A DNA stretch of 64,000 nucleotides from Apostichopus japonicus (lineage: Eukaryota > Echinodermata > Holothuroidea > Aspidochirotida > Stichopodidae), in the NCBI RefSeq assembly GCF_037975245.1, contig NC_092565.1:4961499-5025498 (forward strand), read 5' to 3'. The notes beneath the pieces are model-generated. The model saw nothing but the letters and a program-made list of their open reading frames with translations. It was not told the DNA's origin and searched no databases. Position 1 is the stretch's first letter; each line of letters opens with the position of its first letter. Below, in pieces: positions 11,401-24,329 of this stretch. A program made the translations under genes and the position numbers.

Positions 11401-14400
11401 GTTCAGGCCGTGGAGGATGGGCGAGCCGCTAGGGTAGAGTTTTTACCCGTCTATTGGTATGAAGCCCTTCATGGAGATGCGACTGGAGTTGATAGGTATT
11501 TCCTTCATTTAACCATTTTTGGTTTTTTGGGAATTCTTATCCCTTTTTATCAGTTTAATACTATTCAGGTACTACATAGGTTGAATTTCTGTTTATTTCT
11601 ACTTCAATAACATATGAGAGTGTTGCATATATAACATGAATGATTCAAAAGTGAAACCAAGCAACAAATTTCCTGTCACAAAATAGTAAAAGTGAAATTT
11701 AAAAAAGGAAAGGGAACGAGAAAGGGAACAAAAAGGTAAAAAAACTGTTTAAATTTTGATTTTTAAAGACTGTTTTGCAGGCTAGAATAATGTGACTTTG
11801 CATAGTGCCTTTTGGTGCAAGCTGACAAGAGGTGGGGCAAAGGGGAGAGGGTAGGAGGGGCACAGACATTGTGGCACATTTTCAGAATGATCATATTTGT
11901 AGTGCAGAAACTTTCCAATAGTCCGTAAAATTTTGCTTAAAGACGGAGGTGTATGACAGCTGAGAGGTAGACTAATACATCTGACTCAATGTCAGCCTCT
12001 GACTCTGTGTATTAAAAGACGCTTTGGTGAACATCTGTCATTTAATATGCCATTGTGGCCTCACAGGTTTTGCAATCTGCTTTTGTGAAGACTACAACCA
12101 AAACCAAAACTGGGAAGCAAGATAACATGTGGTAAAAAAGTATGAGACAGAGAGATCAAGGATAATTGTGAGTGTAAGCATCAATTTACACATAAGTTAA
12201 CTTTGATTAATTCAACAGTATGGGGTAATGAGTTCCCATGTTTATAAACTGTTCATCGTTCCTGTTCCTTTTCAAACAGCAAACTGAAAAGAATTACCTT
12301 GCCAAGCATTCTTCGGCTGCGAAGATTCACCAACGATACCCTCTTGGATATTCTCTTCTATTCGAGCCCTGCTTATTGCCAGCAGATCGCAGAAGTGGTA
12401 GCCAGCGAAATAAACCGGCTCTACAATCTCTTTAAGGAAAGAAATCCCTCTTTTAATGGTCAGACATCTTTGATCGGCCACAGTTTAGGTGAGAAGGTTT
12501 ATTTTGCCTTTTGTCGTTCCAAAATATGTAAACAGGCGCCCAGGTGTTTGGGGAAGATGCATGAGCTCAGTAGTGTCCTGTGAGATAGGTAGACCGAAGG
12601 GATTTCAGGAGAATTTGCAGCTTTCTCGTTAATATTATTGTAGAGAAATATCATAAAGAGATTACCACGTACGGGGTATTCTGTCTGTCTTCTGATTCTA
12701 TCAAAAAGGAAGCTACTTTAATGCAATGAACATGATATTTGTCTATTAATCGACACTTGTGTCTTTAGTTAACACATGTTTTTGTTGCATGTTGTCACAT
12801 ATTCTCTTTGACTCTGAACCAATAGTGGATCGAGATGTTATCAAAACGATACAGGCAGTTTGATCACATCCCATAACTCAGATCTCTAAAGGATGACCAT
12901 TCTTTTATTTATCATGATTTCTGTTTAGGTGTTTTATTCTCAGATATAAAGTACTTACAGAAAGTATTTCTCAATGACAAATAGAAAAACAAAAAGTTGC
13001 ATGATTGAACTACCTGCATTTGAATTCCTTTAAGTTTTTGAGTTTAGGTATACTAGTTGCAGTCATGGTTACGGTTTGTTTACATTTTCTTTCTAATTTG
13101 TTTTCATTCCAGGTTCTTTGATTGTGTTTGATTTGCTTTCACATCAAGGGAGTGAGAGTGAACCGGTACAGAAAGAGGAAGATAAGGACAAGCTCGCTAT
13201 CCCGGCGGAGATTGCGCCGACAGATTCTTGTAACTCTAGCGTCTCTAATTTATCAATTTCAAACCTTGCCAGCGAAGATGAACTTGGCGAGGAAAAGAGT
13301 CTGGATTTGGAAGGAGCGTTAGAACAACTCGGCATGTCTGATTTGATGCCAAAATTTGAAGAGGAGAGAATAGACATGGAGTCGTTGGTAAGGAATATGG
13401 CAGAAGAGTATAAAAAAAAGGTGTTAGGATGGGGAGGAAGAGAAGAGGAGGGAAGGGGACACATGTCCCGAAAGTGGCGAGGGAATGTCTTTGCCCCTCC
13501 CAGTTAGTTTTCATCTCTAGCTTGTTTCGATATATTCTGCTGATGTGAGGAGTTACTGGAAGTGCTTTAATTGCGAAAACAGTTTAGATGGAAGTTTCAA
13601 CTCACTGAATATAATGTGGATCAATGCCAGATAAATATTTCCTGGAATACAGTAGTTTACTTTTGGTGCATATTTTGTTACATAAGTTCATCTTTTGCCT
13701 GTCACTTTTTTTTTCTTTCTGGAGATGATGTGCGAGGACAGTGACCTCAAAGAACTAGGCATTCCTCTCGGACCAAGAAAGAAAATCAGAGGTTTTATCA
13801 AACATCAAGCAGAGAAATCGGTGAGGACAAGCAGCTCAGACATCTTTTTTAACATCACTATATTATTTACTCTTCAGATCGTTAAAATCATTCAATATGT
13901 AGTTAAACTTATTTTCTGCTGCTCCTTTATGATTGCAATATCTTTACTTTTAAATAATAGTAAAATATTCATATATTTGTTTTGCTTTAAAATAGCTTAC
14001 CTCCTTAGTAATTGCCAAGTTTTGACCATTCTCAAAGGTCTAAGAAGTTTGACATTTTGAACCAGTTTGGGAAAAGTATTTTTCTTTATAAGTACAATGT
14101 TTCTTTGTATTGCTGACATCTCTTGGGAGGGTAGGGAGGAGACTCATGATCTTGAAGAACCATTGCAGGTTCAAGGTTTACTGTTAAAGTAGACAATGAT
14201 CATAAAAGATACCATATTATCACAAATATAAGTATAAAATCAATTTAAGGGGATATCCAAATGAAAATGCACTTCCATGAAAAAGAATTCACCTCCTTTC
14301 CATTTTTATAGATCTCCATAAGAACATATCCTCTGGATATTTGCAAGTAACGATGGGGACATAATTGGGTGTATTAGTTAGGAAGTACATCATACAAAGT

Positions 14401-17400
14401 TGATATTGTCCGCAAATTTTATCTGCAGGAAAGGAGAAAGCAACAGGCTGAGGAACTCGCTCGTCTGGGAGCTGCCAAAGCGGCTCAAGAAGAAATCACC
14501 AGGTCACAGTTAGAACAGAGTGCATCATCAGTCAATGGTCTGACGCTGGTCGACGGCCACGCCCCTCCTTCTGTTCACGTAGATTACACACTCGGAACGC
14601 AGGGTTCGTTGTTTTTGGCTTTGCTCATGTTTCAAATTGGAGTTTATTCATCACAATGTAAAGTTGGATCTGAATTGAAGTATATTACTCCCTGGAAAAT
14701 GATGTTTCCTTTTGCTCAATACAAAAGCAAAGGAGCTTTTGCATTTACACAGTTGTTATTATCGATACATATTATGTACTTTGTACAGACCTATCAGCTT
14801 CTGTTATCCTTGATGGTCATCTCATGACTTGCCTCTTTTATGTTATGTTTGTGTGGTCTTATGGGAATTACAACAGTTCATAGAAGTTCTACCGGAACAT
14901 CGGAGGGACGTTTTCTTTTCGTTTTGCCCTATCCATACAAAAGATTATGTTAGTTTAGATACATGCTCGGAACATCTCACCTGAAAGACAGTTTCTTCCC
15001 AATAACTACTAAGAATATTTGAATCTTTACTTTGTGTTATCTTGCCAGGTGTTGGTCAACCTTTTGTGAAGTATCCACAGTTGAGCGTCCAACCTGTCAA
15101 TTTCTTTGCTCTGGGTTCCCCCATTGGGATGTTCCTCACAGTACGTGGTCTCGACGACGTCGGCGAAGACTACAAGCTACCAGAGTGTTCTTCTTTCTTT
15201 AATATATTTCATCCCGTAAGTTTGGATTTACATTCATTCATCGACTCATTTGTAAAAGAAACATTTCAAATTTCGTCCGGTTAGATTATTTTATTCCTGC
15301 TGATGCTACTGTTTTTTTTTTTTTACACATTTTTGCCTTCGGCTTGCACAGATACGATCTAGTTGCTTTGACTGCATGAACCCTGGTGGTCGTGCCAAGA
15401 AGCGCACACGATCACATCAATATTGACAAGAACATTACTGTGTATTCAAATGGCAGAATCTTTTAATAGTGAAGAGGAGAAGAAACTTCAGTCCAGATAT
15501 GACAGTATATAACTGCATCGCTAATTTCAGTTGGGTCCAAAAAATTAAACTAAAAAATTTGGTTATCCTCTCATGTTTCAGAGGTAAATTTGAAAGGTCA
15601 AGTTTTCTTTTACTATTTCACTATACGTGTTCCCAAACCTGCCTTGTTTATTGGAAATCGTTAATCTACCCCAAATTCTGCTCCTGAGAGAGTTTTGACA
15701 GGGGAAGGTGAATTTTGTCAAAAATTAGCCCATGACCTCATGGTCATGACTGAACCTCAAACCCCAAACGTATAGATCTCATCATATGATGGGGATACTT
15801 ATAATGAATGCCAGATAAGAATATCTTTTTCCGTTTGGGAGATTTTGTTTTTTCTGTCTCTGTTACAGTTTGATCCCGTAGCTTATCGTATCGAGCCTTT
15901 GATTAACACCAGCCTAGCTGATGTAAAGCCAGTATTGATGCCTCACCACAAGGGAAGGAAACGCTTCCATTTAGGTATGTGTCACATATTTTGTGCTTGC
16001 TGTAAAGTCTTGGAAGTATATATCACAAATAAGCAAAGGTACAGAAAGTTTTGGGTTATAGTAGGATGGTTTCCTATGGGCTGTATTTTTTATGATACTT
16101 TTGCCAGCTTTTGTGCCTTTCATTATTCATGCTTTCTAGGGTGCCAGGAAGATGTCAATTAAATTAATGAAAAAATTTGGATGTAAACTTCTCAAGGGAA
16201 GACAATTTGTTCAACTTTAATAGGCATCTAAACTTTCCATTTGAATTAGGCTTCATAATTTACCATTCTTCTTTATCTTTATGAAACATATTTAGTGTGT
16301 ATCAACCATTAACTCATTTCTTCTATAAATTTGTCTGAAATTGTTTGAAACCATTTGAGGTAAAGAGGATATTTTTAGGATAAGCTGAGAATAAGACTAG
16401 TGTTTTCTGTATTACAACTATTCCAGTAAACTTGATTTTCAACATTTTCGCTGTACAAATGAAACAGTAAAAGAAATGGTGACATATTTTTATGATGCAA
16501 TATTTTGTGCAATCCTCTCCTTATGCAGAGATAAAAGACAGTCTTGCCCACTTTGGAGCAGATTTGAAAAAAAGTTTTGTGGATTCTATGAAGAAGACAT
16601 GGAAGACCCTCCATGAATTTGCATTAGCACACACGAGCGGCGAGGAAGAGGTAACCCCAGCAGCTACAGATGCAGCTATGGAAGCTGTCGCTGAGAAATT
16701 AAGCCAGGAACAACTTCAACAGAAACAGGAAGATGCACAGCATATGAGAGGTGAGCTGACTTTTTGTTTGTCACGGTTGGAATATGAGGAGAAGGAGGAG
16801 GGGATGGGTCGGGGCAGATTAATTTCAGGTTGGTGTACAAAAATTCTGAGGATCTGCTGCTAATAATAATCAAGGTAGAGAATTTATGGCAGGAACAACC
16901 TTCAACCATAAAAGGAAGATGTTCATGAAATAAGACGTGAGGATAATTCTACAAATGTGGAGGGGGGAGGGGGGATTGAGAAATATAAGGCAGTAATCAA
17001 TGGCATAATCAAATGTGTGCATGGAGTAACTCACTTTTAGAACTCACTAGCAAACGTGTATTCCCCTTCCACCACGTTGTGATGTGTGTTTGGGGGGGGT
17101 GAGTTTGGTTGAAGATTCCTTCCCCCCTCCATGGGAAAATTTGTCTATTGATGATTTGTTTTTTGGTGTTCTTTTGTTGAAAACCACCTTAAAAGCAGTG
17201 TTAGCTCATTAATTCTCCAGTTATTACCACTGCAAGGGAAAGAGGTGTACAGATAATCCACCCCCACTGCAAGTGAGAGAGGTGCACAGATTACACCCCC
17301 CCCCCCCTTTGAAGTAAACTAACTTTGTAGTTTTAATAACTTTGCATTATGGTTTATGTCACAAATACTTTTATAACATACGCTTTTAAGGCTTTCATAC

Positions 17401-18255
17401 TGTTTTGCATTTGCTATGTTTCAGTGCAAAAGACCATGGCAGAGGCTGACCTTAGGCTGGGTAACCTTAACAGTGGAAGACGAATCGATTATGTCCTCCA
17501 AGAAGCCCCCTTTGAAAGCTTCAACGAGTATTTGTTTGCCTTAGGTAGTCACACTTGCTATTGGTGAGTTTATTAAATTCATTCATACATATGTATACCC
17601 TACAGAGTAGTAACTTAATACCTAAGATTTGATGTAAATCATCTCAAAGAAAAAATAATTACAACTTTTGCAAAGTCTTTAAGTCTTGCCATGGAAAGTT
17701 ACTGATGTTCCTTTTCTTGAATGGACATCTATATTTGTAATAATGATATTTACAAGCAAAATTTGCAGCGAAAGCTTGTTGCTAGTTTCATGCATCACAG
17801 TTGTAATACATGGTTGTTTACAGATTTGTCAACGTTTGTCAATTTTCAAAAGCACCATTGACGACTAGACGTAGGACCTACCACAGTGTCTTAGTTAAAG
17901 TGTACATCCTAGCCTTCTTTTGCGTATATTAAGTATAAGACTGACAATGTCACATGTCATTAATTGTAAAAGGCTAACTGGTCAGCTAATTACACCTGGT
18001 TTAACAGAGAGAGGGGAAAAAACCTTAGTATAAACTGGTTGCAAATATTGGAATATGTAAATAATTGAAGCTGCCAGGAATTGGTGAATTAACAAAGTCA
18101 ACAATTTTGTGTTCTATTGTGTTTCTGTTTTCTCTGTCAGGTATTCTGAAGATACGGTTCTCATGGTTCTAAAAGAAATTTACAATCCTCTTGGAATTTA
18201 CCCCAGCTCCAATCAAATCAAAGATTCTGGACCACCAACTCCAAGCCAGACCTGA
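5425..18255 (+). CDS. SEC23IP: SEC23-interacting protein (p125), complete 17-exon gene
   Basis: A COPII-associated protein of the DDHD phospholipase-like family, acting at ER exit sites with SEC23/SEC31. Coding exons: 5425-5536, 6895-7241, 7580-7804, 8606-8813, 9165-9358, 10205-10409, 10835-10924, 11354-11495, 12280-12488, 13113-13387, 13725-13820, 14429-14603, 15049-15215, 15869-15974, 16529-16750, 17425-17563, 18141-18255. All use GT/AG borders and their phases agree; the sum is 3027 nt, or 1008 residues plus stop, close to about 1000 in the human protein. An in-frame TGA at 5389 precedes the ATG. Order: SFLGQT motif near residue 43, proline-rich region to about 260, WWE-like domain about 267-350, lipase motif GHSLG with serine about 576, SAM about 640-700 (GIPLGPRKK), DDHD about 775-985 ([30 protein letters not shown]). 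Vertebrate paralogues DDHD1/2 lack the proline-rich N-terminus seen here. Confidence 0.93.
6341..6700. repeat. Nine-copy 40-bp minisatellite in SEC23IP intron 1
   Basis: Tandem copies of a 40-bp unit start every 40 bases from 6341 to 6661; each begins ctaactacaa, and most contain ccttattatgcattggtcc. The first copy is the most diverged. The array ends about 195 bases before the exon-2 acceptor. Confidence 0.95.
6895..7804 (+). CDS. SEC23IP: SEC23IP proline-rich region (exons 2-3)
   Basis: Two exons encode a Pro/Ser/Gln-rich, low-complexity segment of about 190 residues (APAAST, PPQPPVS and GPPSG stretches). In the vertebrate protein the equivalent proline-rich N-terminus binds SEC23. The exon-2 join restores [11 protein letters not shown], which matches the short conserved motif that opens this region in relatives. 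The intron between the two exons holds a poly-G run at 7303-7318. Confidence 0.85.
8606..10409 (+). CDS. SEC23IP: SEC23IP WWE-like region (exons 4-6)
   Basis: Exons 4-6 give HWFYC at about residue 267, [12 protein letters not shown] and VRRCTWFFK, the pattern of the N-terminal WWE-like domain of the SEC23IP/DDHD family. The segment ends with VMHNP and RPRVVKRG, which lead into the lipase fold. Confidence 0.85.
10835..13387 (+). CDS. SEC23IP: SEC23IP lipase core with GHSLG motif (exons 7-10)
   Basis: The join of exons 7-10 gives [18 protein letters not shown], then [22 protein letters not shown] and GHSLGS. The intron at 12489 splits the last glycine codon of GHSLG. The candidate nucleophile serine is intact. 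The acidic, serine-rich linker in exon 10 leads into a SAM domain. Confidence 0.85.
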
Positions 18256-19830
18256 ACATTGACCTCTCTCCTTTGTGAAATGGGTGATGGCTTTAAATGT
18301 TATGAAACAAAGTATCTGTTCTTACTGATGAATTTTTGGGCAGAATATATATGAATTTTAATTTTATTTCATGAATATTGATCATATCTTTGACACATCT
18401 CTTCAATCCAGGTTTGTTGTATAAATGGAATTTTTCTTTAGGCTAAAATTTTGAGATGTCTATCCATCATGGCATCTACAATTGAATAATAGAGACAGAG
18501 AGAAAAGAAAGTGAGAAACTGGAAAACAAGTTAATTTTCTCATCTAGCTGCTTTAGATGTCTGTTGGTATACCATACATGTTGTTAATTCATTGATACAG
18601 CAAATTTCCATATTTGGAAACATTGATAAAAAATATTTGCTGCTATATCCCCAAAATTCCCAAGAATGGTATTCCATTCTTTGGGAAGAAATTTAGTCCA
18701 TACAGTTAGAATGTTGTGTGCCTTCTTTGAAATATTCTCATATTCATGTTATGTAACTCAGAGATAATATATCAAGGATGTCACTTTTAAGCAAGTTAAT
18801 TATAAGTTCAAACAGAATATTTTGCCACTTCTTGAATCAACCCCATCTTTTTTATTGTTGCATGAAAAACCTTTTTGATGTCAAGTAGTCATTGTGTCAT
18901 GTTATTGCATTTAACATTTCATAATATTTAAAAGATGAAAGCTTCTAATTACCCACTCAGTTAGAAAAAGTCTTTGGGGAGTAGCATCAGCATGCCACAA
19001 AAATTTGGCATTTTGAAGAGTATTGTTTTACACACAAACAATGACATAGCCATAACACACATTTTAAGTTTTTTTATGGTAAGTGTCAATGGGTGAGTTT
19101 ACAATATAAATTCTTGTGAAACATTTGTTTATATATATTTTCTCAACTCGTTAATATTTCAAAACTAATCGTGAACATTAATTTTCAGTGTATTGTCCAA
19201 AGGGGAAGAATCAGAATAATTATAATAGCTCAAATCATCATCTTTGGCTTTTGTTTCTCTCTATTGCAATTTGCAACTAAAAATAATAGTTTAGTTAGTC
19301 TATTGTATTCATAACAATAGGTTAAAGTAAGCTTGTTCACATCTCAATGGTGGACGATATGATTCCACGATGAATATTGTGAAAGTTGCACTCTTCATTT
19401 TGCTTGGGTTAGAGATGAATGATACAGGTTTTCCACATATCTGGTCATAAAAACTGCCAAAAAATGAAATTTTATCCACAGTTTTTATTTCCTGATCCTC
19501 TAAAAATTCAAATTTCTTTTGTGTAAAAAGCATACTACATATTACGACAATGACAGAAAAGTCCTTTAATATCAAACTTTACAGTCTACAGTAGACAGTG
19601 AGGTCAAAGGTCAATTCCTTTTCATTCCATTGAAAAAGTTTTCACTATATTAGTGAACAAACTTTGTCTTTGCTATTTTGTTTTATTTATTATGTTGTCA
19701 GTTTGCAAGAACTTTTTCATCTAGTTTTCAAACTTGAATGCTTCATTTGATGGGAAGCAAATCTGACCATCTTCCCTGTGATAGAAGTATTTGTATTAAC
19801 GATTCATTCAAATAAAAAAATAAAAACATG
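18256..19830 (+). other. SEC23IP 3' UTR (proposed) with poly(A) signal
   Basis: After the SEC23IP stop there is about 1.55 kb of AT-rich non-coding sequence before an AATAAA at 19811-19816, inside an A-rich stretch. I see no exon in it. The exact end is inferred, and an earlier cleavage site cannot be excluded. Confidence 0.4.
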
Positions 19831-19896
19831 GTGAAGTTTTGTTTGGGAGCTGTCATGGTTGTGAACAATGTTATGATATGTCATGACTCAAGTCTT

Positions 19897-20380
19897 TAGG
19901 TTTTCAAAAGTAAAGATGATCAGAACAAGTTTCTGCATGTTCTCCTCGCACAGATAATACAGTAACTTGACTCATTGATTCGACTTAAGTTAGGAAAGTT
20001 ACTGGTATTGTCTATCAAGTCACAACTCAAGTCACTAAATTTCAAAGTAAAGCTGATTGTAACAAGTTTCTGCATTTTCTCCTCCCACAGATAATACAGT
20101 AACTTGACTCATTGATTCGACTTAAGTAAGGAAAAGTTACTGGTATTGTCTATCAAGTAACAACTCAAGTCACTAAATTTCAAAGTAAAGCTGATTGTAA
20201 CAAGTTTCTGCATTTTCTCCTCGCACAGATAATACAGTAACTTGACTCAGTGATTCGAATTGAGTTAGGAAAGTTACTGGTATTGTCTATCAAGTCGCAA
20301 CTCAAGTCACTAAATTTCAAAGTAAAGCTGATTGGAACAAGTTTCTGCATTTTTTACTCATTAAGATAATACAGTGACTT
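19897..20380. repeat. 137-bp tandem array, about 3.5 copies
   Basis: The landmark gataatacag recurs at 19953, 20090 and 20228, with a variant at 20365, a spacing of 137-138 bases. Each unit also carries 'gttactggtattgtctatca' and 'aagtttctgcat'. The array ends at a G-rich patch (20382-20398). Confidence 0.85.
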
Positions 20381-20960
20381 GGGGGTGGTGGGGGGGGAAT
20401 GATTTGGGTGGCTGGGATCTTATGAGAGATGGAGAGGAGTAAGATGTGTGGGTAAGGTGAGGGGATGTGCATAAGGAGGAGAGTAAGGTGGAAGGGTCAA
20501 TCACTCCCTTGTTATCCTGTCAATTGCATAATTATGAACATACTATGTCATATTCAAACATAATTGGATACTAGTCAATTTAACTAATATGTGGTTCCAG
20601 CCATTGCTTACTTATAATCAACAGTTTATGCCTGATTAATGATTGTAACTTAAATACAGACGAATATTGTGACTTACAATTTGATGTATTAGTGCTTCAT
20701 TTTTCTTCTCTGGTTCTTTCTTCTCTGAAGTTTAAAGTTGGGGTGTAATTTCATTGCTTACATATATATCAAGGTTGACAGGCTACAGTAAAAGTAAAAG
20801 TATGTTTTCAAGTGCCATAGTTTTCCAATACCTTTCGATTATGGTACCATCTAACTCAATCTCTCGAGTGAAACACAGAAAGGTGACAGCCATGCCATTT
20901 GCTATGATGTAGAATAGCCTTTTGTGGAAGTGGATACCTGATATATTGGGTATCACCACC

Positions 20961-21576
20961 AGGGGTCATTCCATATCAAATCACCCAAAAAAAGTTAAGA
21001 TAAATTCACAACCATCTCAGTATTTCTTAAAAATTGGTATATTATTGTCCACAAAAATGCAAAATTTCAGATTTTAACCAAAATCGGGCCTACGTATCAA
21101 AAATTATGGCCCACTGAATATTGCAGAAAATTATGAAAATGGGCCAGGCCCACAAAGTTCCAATGTAGATAGGAAAAGTGTCATTTAAAGCTGATGCAAT
21201 GGGGGTTAATCCACTGTCAGATATCATGTGGGCTACATGAATAAATAATTGATATTTGGAACTTAACTTTGACCTTGGTAAGGACCTTGTGGAACCATTT
21301 GTCATTTTTCTTCAAAATTCTAAATTCTTTCATATCCTATCTATAATTCCAATATCTGGCATCTAAAAATAGCCATCTTAGCAATTATATACAGTCATAA
21401 TGCAAAATACACTGAGTAACACATTGAAATGCATAGAGAGTGATGTTGCAGTTGAATGCTCTCTTGAATTACTAATTACTCAAATATTTTTGTGTGTTAC
21501 TTTTCCTAGAAATGTTTAAGAAATTCTGAGATGGTGGTGTATTTTCCATTGGGTGATCTGACATGGAATGACCCCT
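20961..21576. mobile_element. 616-bp terminal-inverted-repeat DNA element (MITE)
   Basis: The left end, beginning aggggtcattccat, and the right end, whose reverse complement also begins aggggtcattccat, match at 25 of 27 positions (20961-20987 versus 21550-21576). The similarity extends inward (ccatctcag and tttctt on both sides), giving a TIR of about 70 bp. I see no transposase ORF in between and no clear target duplication, so the superfamily is not assigned. Confidence 0.75.
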
Positions 21577-21579
21577 AGC

Positions 21580-22995
21580 AAGAGGTTTCATGTTTTCTCA
21601 CATGATGTAAGTCACCTTGCTTCTAAATCAATCTGTTGGATCCATTTAAACCCTTCTCGAAAACTAATAACTATACTGATCTAACATAACTCGCCACCCA
21701 ATTTTCTATTTTTCATTCTGCACTTTGATGTATCATAATTTTTCCGAACCAAAAGTTCTGTAAAAAGTCATCCTTTCATGTATTTGTGTAGTATCTGGTG
21801 AACCATGAACATCACATTCCACTGGGATTAACCTACCACCATGTCTTGATGCAGTAGTCATGACTGCTGGTCCGCTCAGTGTTGATCTGGACTGGTATGG
21901 TGTTCTTAAAGTAGCTGGGTGTGTTTGACTTCTGAAAATTATTACTGCATACATTTCACAACTTTGATCGCCTAAATATCGGTTTTGGTTTGCCAAATGT
22001 GAGGGTTAGTTCTCAAAGGTTTCCAGTGACCTGAGTTGAACATTAATACATTATTTTACCTTTTAAAGTTGAGGTCAAAGAATGTTAACATCAGGAGAGA
22101 GGCCAAATAACCTTCCTCCTGACTAATTAGTAAATAAAAGAGATTATCAAGATTGGAGAAATCAACATTTTGAGAGCTCATCTCAAGATGCTGGAGAATG
22201 AATATGATCCAGCTCTAGATTTCTGTCATTTTTAAATGTTTCTTTTTACAACATGGCTCTAACAGAGGCATATTTGTGAAAACTAAGGATATCAAAAAAT
22301 ACAGTGGCCTCTGTGCTTGTAATAAGTTTACTGTTACTAGATATTGAGTTCCATATGGTTGAGCAAGGCAACTATTTCAGTTTGTCAGAGCCTCCCACTT
22401 TCAACTAATATTAATAAAGCCTAAAAGTGTCCATCCCTTGAATTGATTATAGTATTAGCAATATTACGTAGGCCTAGGTGAGGATTTACAATGATTAAAT
22501 TCCTGGTTCTGACCCTTCGAAATCGTCATTAAAACAATCATTCAGGGATGCCATTTGAACGAAATATTTGATCCAAATAGGGATAGGCTATTGAAATCCA
22601 ATAACTCCTAAGTGACATACATGTATGGACTATGGTGTAGGCTACATACAAAAAAACTCCTACTCACAAACACATCCTCCAATCCTAACTTGCTGAATTG
22701 ATAATACCAGTGAATCTACAGCTTTATTTTGTTTTTAAAACTACATTGCTGTCGTAACACACTTGCTTCCAATACGTCGAGTCTATGAAGTATGAGTAGG
22801 GCAGGCTACGATAATCTGGGCAGCCTAACCGTTACATTGTAACGTTCAGCCCTTGTTAGGCTTACACACAACAACACTGACTATGCTAAACTTTTTAGTA
22901 GCAATTGTTGTGCTGGTTACATCATTTACCCCCCCCCCCATTCTCCCCTACCCTTCCTCACACTCACCGCTTCTCTTACACCTAATATATGAGAT
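21580..22995. other. Intergenic stretch, no gene seen
   Basis: No supported exon. A minus-strand open frame (21733-21996) lacks a recognisable domain. 'gtaggcctaggt' appears near 22468, and a C run at 22931-22939. Confidence 0.35.
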
Positions 22996-23001
22996 ATCCT
23001 C

Positions 23002-23280
23002 GTAAAGCGTGATGATCTAGGTCCCTCATTAATCTAATGCATGGGAGGAACTCGAAACTTTCTTCCTTATCCGCATATTCCAAGCTTTCTCCAAGAAAAG
23101 AGTTACAGTACCTATTACCCAGATGTTATGTAAATAATTAAAAATAGCCTCCCTCCTCATTAAACGTGATGATCTATGTCCCTCATTAATCTAAAGCATG
23201 GATGAACTCTCAACTTTAAGCATATTCCAAAGTTTTTCCACAGAAGAGCTACATAACCTACTACACACAAATTATGTAAA
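23002..23280. repeat. Diverged direct duplication of about 120 bp
   Basis: Segment 23002-23120 (cgtgatgatcta ... cctcattaatcta ... gcatattcca ... ttatgtaaat) recurs in the same order from 23161 to 23280 with substitutions and small indels. Confidence 0.6.
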
Positions 23281-23948
23281 TGTCACTGAACGGCATCCGT
23301 AGGGACATCGTTTTTTTGGTCCACATTTGAGTTTCCATCATATCTTTAATCTGCTTTTCATACATATCTTTTATTGTGATTGTTATCATGACCACATCTA
23401 AGGACTTTTGAGTCGTATTTCTGTATCCAGTGGAATTGTCTCGCTGAGATATAAAAGTATGAATTTTCCGTACGTTTTCACGGTAGGCCCCTCTGTTCAA
23501 GGTCAATGCACGACTATAACATTAGGTCCACTAAGTGCGGATATTGGTCTCCATTTGCCACTATTGTAGTAAACCCAAGCGAGCAACGTATCTACGGTGT
23601 CTCTTAAAAGACATCATTATTAACAAAGTCGAAAAGAATTTTTAGTCTCTTTGGTGTCATTTTAAAAGTATTTCTGATTACATTACCCTCCTTTTCTATG
23701 AGAAAGGTACATATGGGAAACATGACAATGACCGTGATGAAATCAATTTCAAGATTACTAGCGATCAATTCGCTCAATTTGTTTCAAAAAATGGTTGAAA
23801 AGTGACATGAATTCCTCCTCATTCATTCATTTTATTTGAGCATGTTGAACGCTTGCGATAACATGTCATTACGAATCATTGCAGACGCTCACCCAAACCG
23901 TTACAAAATACCGCCCCTCCCCCTTCTCTTCCTACACTGCGCTCATAA

Positions 23949-24327
23949 CAGTGGCGGAGCGCCCATACAGTCAGGGGCGGATGCCCCCCCTACCCCCTGA
24001 CGGACTCAAATGGACTGCTGGTGCCCTTTTCAGCCATTTACCACTTTTTACTTATTCGCGATTATTGACTTTTTTATTGCGCTCTCATCTAGTACCTATT
24101 GACATTTGTCACATTTTGTTGGCGATGACACCTATTTATTCTTCATTTATCTGCAAATTAGCAAGGCTCGGAAAGGGTCATTTCCGGCGATCTAGGGAGT
24201 ATCTTTACTCAAAAAAATTCTGTTCGCTCCGTGCCAACCTGTGGTGGCGCTCCGCTTAGATAAAGTCGAAAGCACCCATACAGACCATTCTCGCCCCCTC
24301 TGACCAATACCCATAGCTTCGCCACTG
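23949..24327. mobile_element. Second hAT-like TIR element (MITE), 379 bp
   Basis: The left end reads CAGTGGCGGAGC, and the right end read inward is CAGTGGCGAAGC, an 11-of-12 match. CAGTGGCG starts are common for hAT-type elements. The interior is unlike the MITE at 4733. The flanking 8-mers do not match, so the target duplication is lost or the boundary is off. Confidence 0.5.
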
Positions 24328-24329
24328 AT

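Noticed and set aside
15042-15048. Start of a separate gene at 15042
   Set aside because: It is intronic; the segment is SEC23IP exon 13, which begins at 15049 and completes a split glycine codon.
23261-23506. Minus-strand frame as a downstream exon of the lectin gene
   Set aside because: No domain, no suitable acceptor in phase 2, and it overlaps a diverged duplication.
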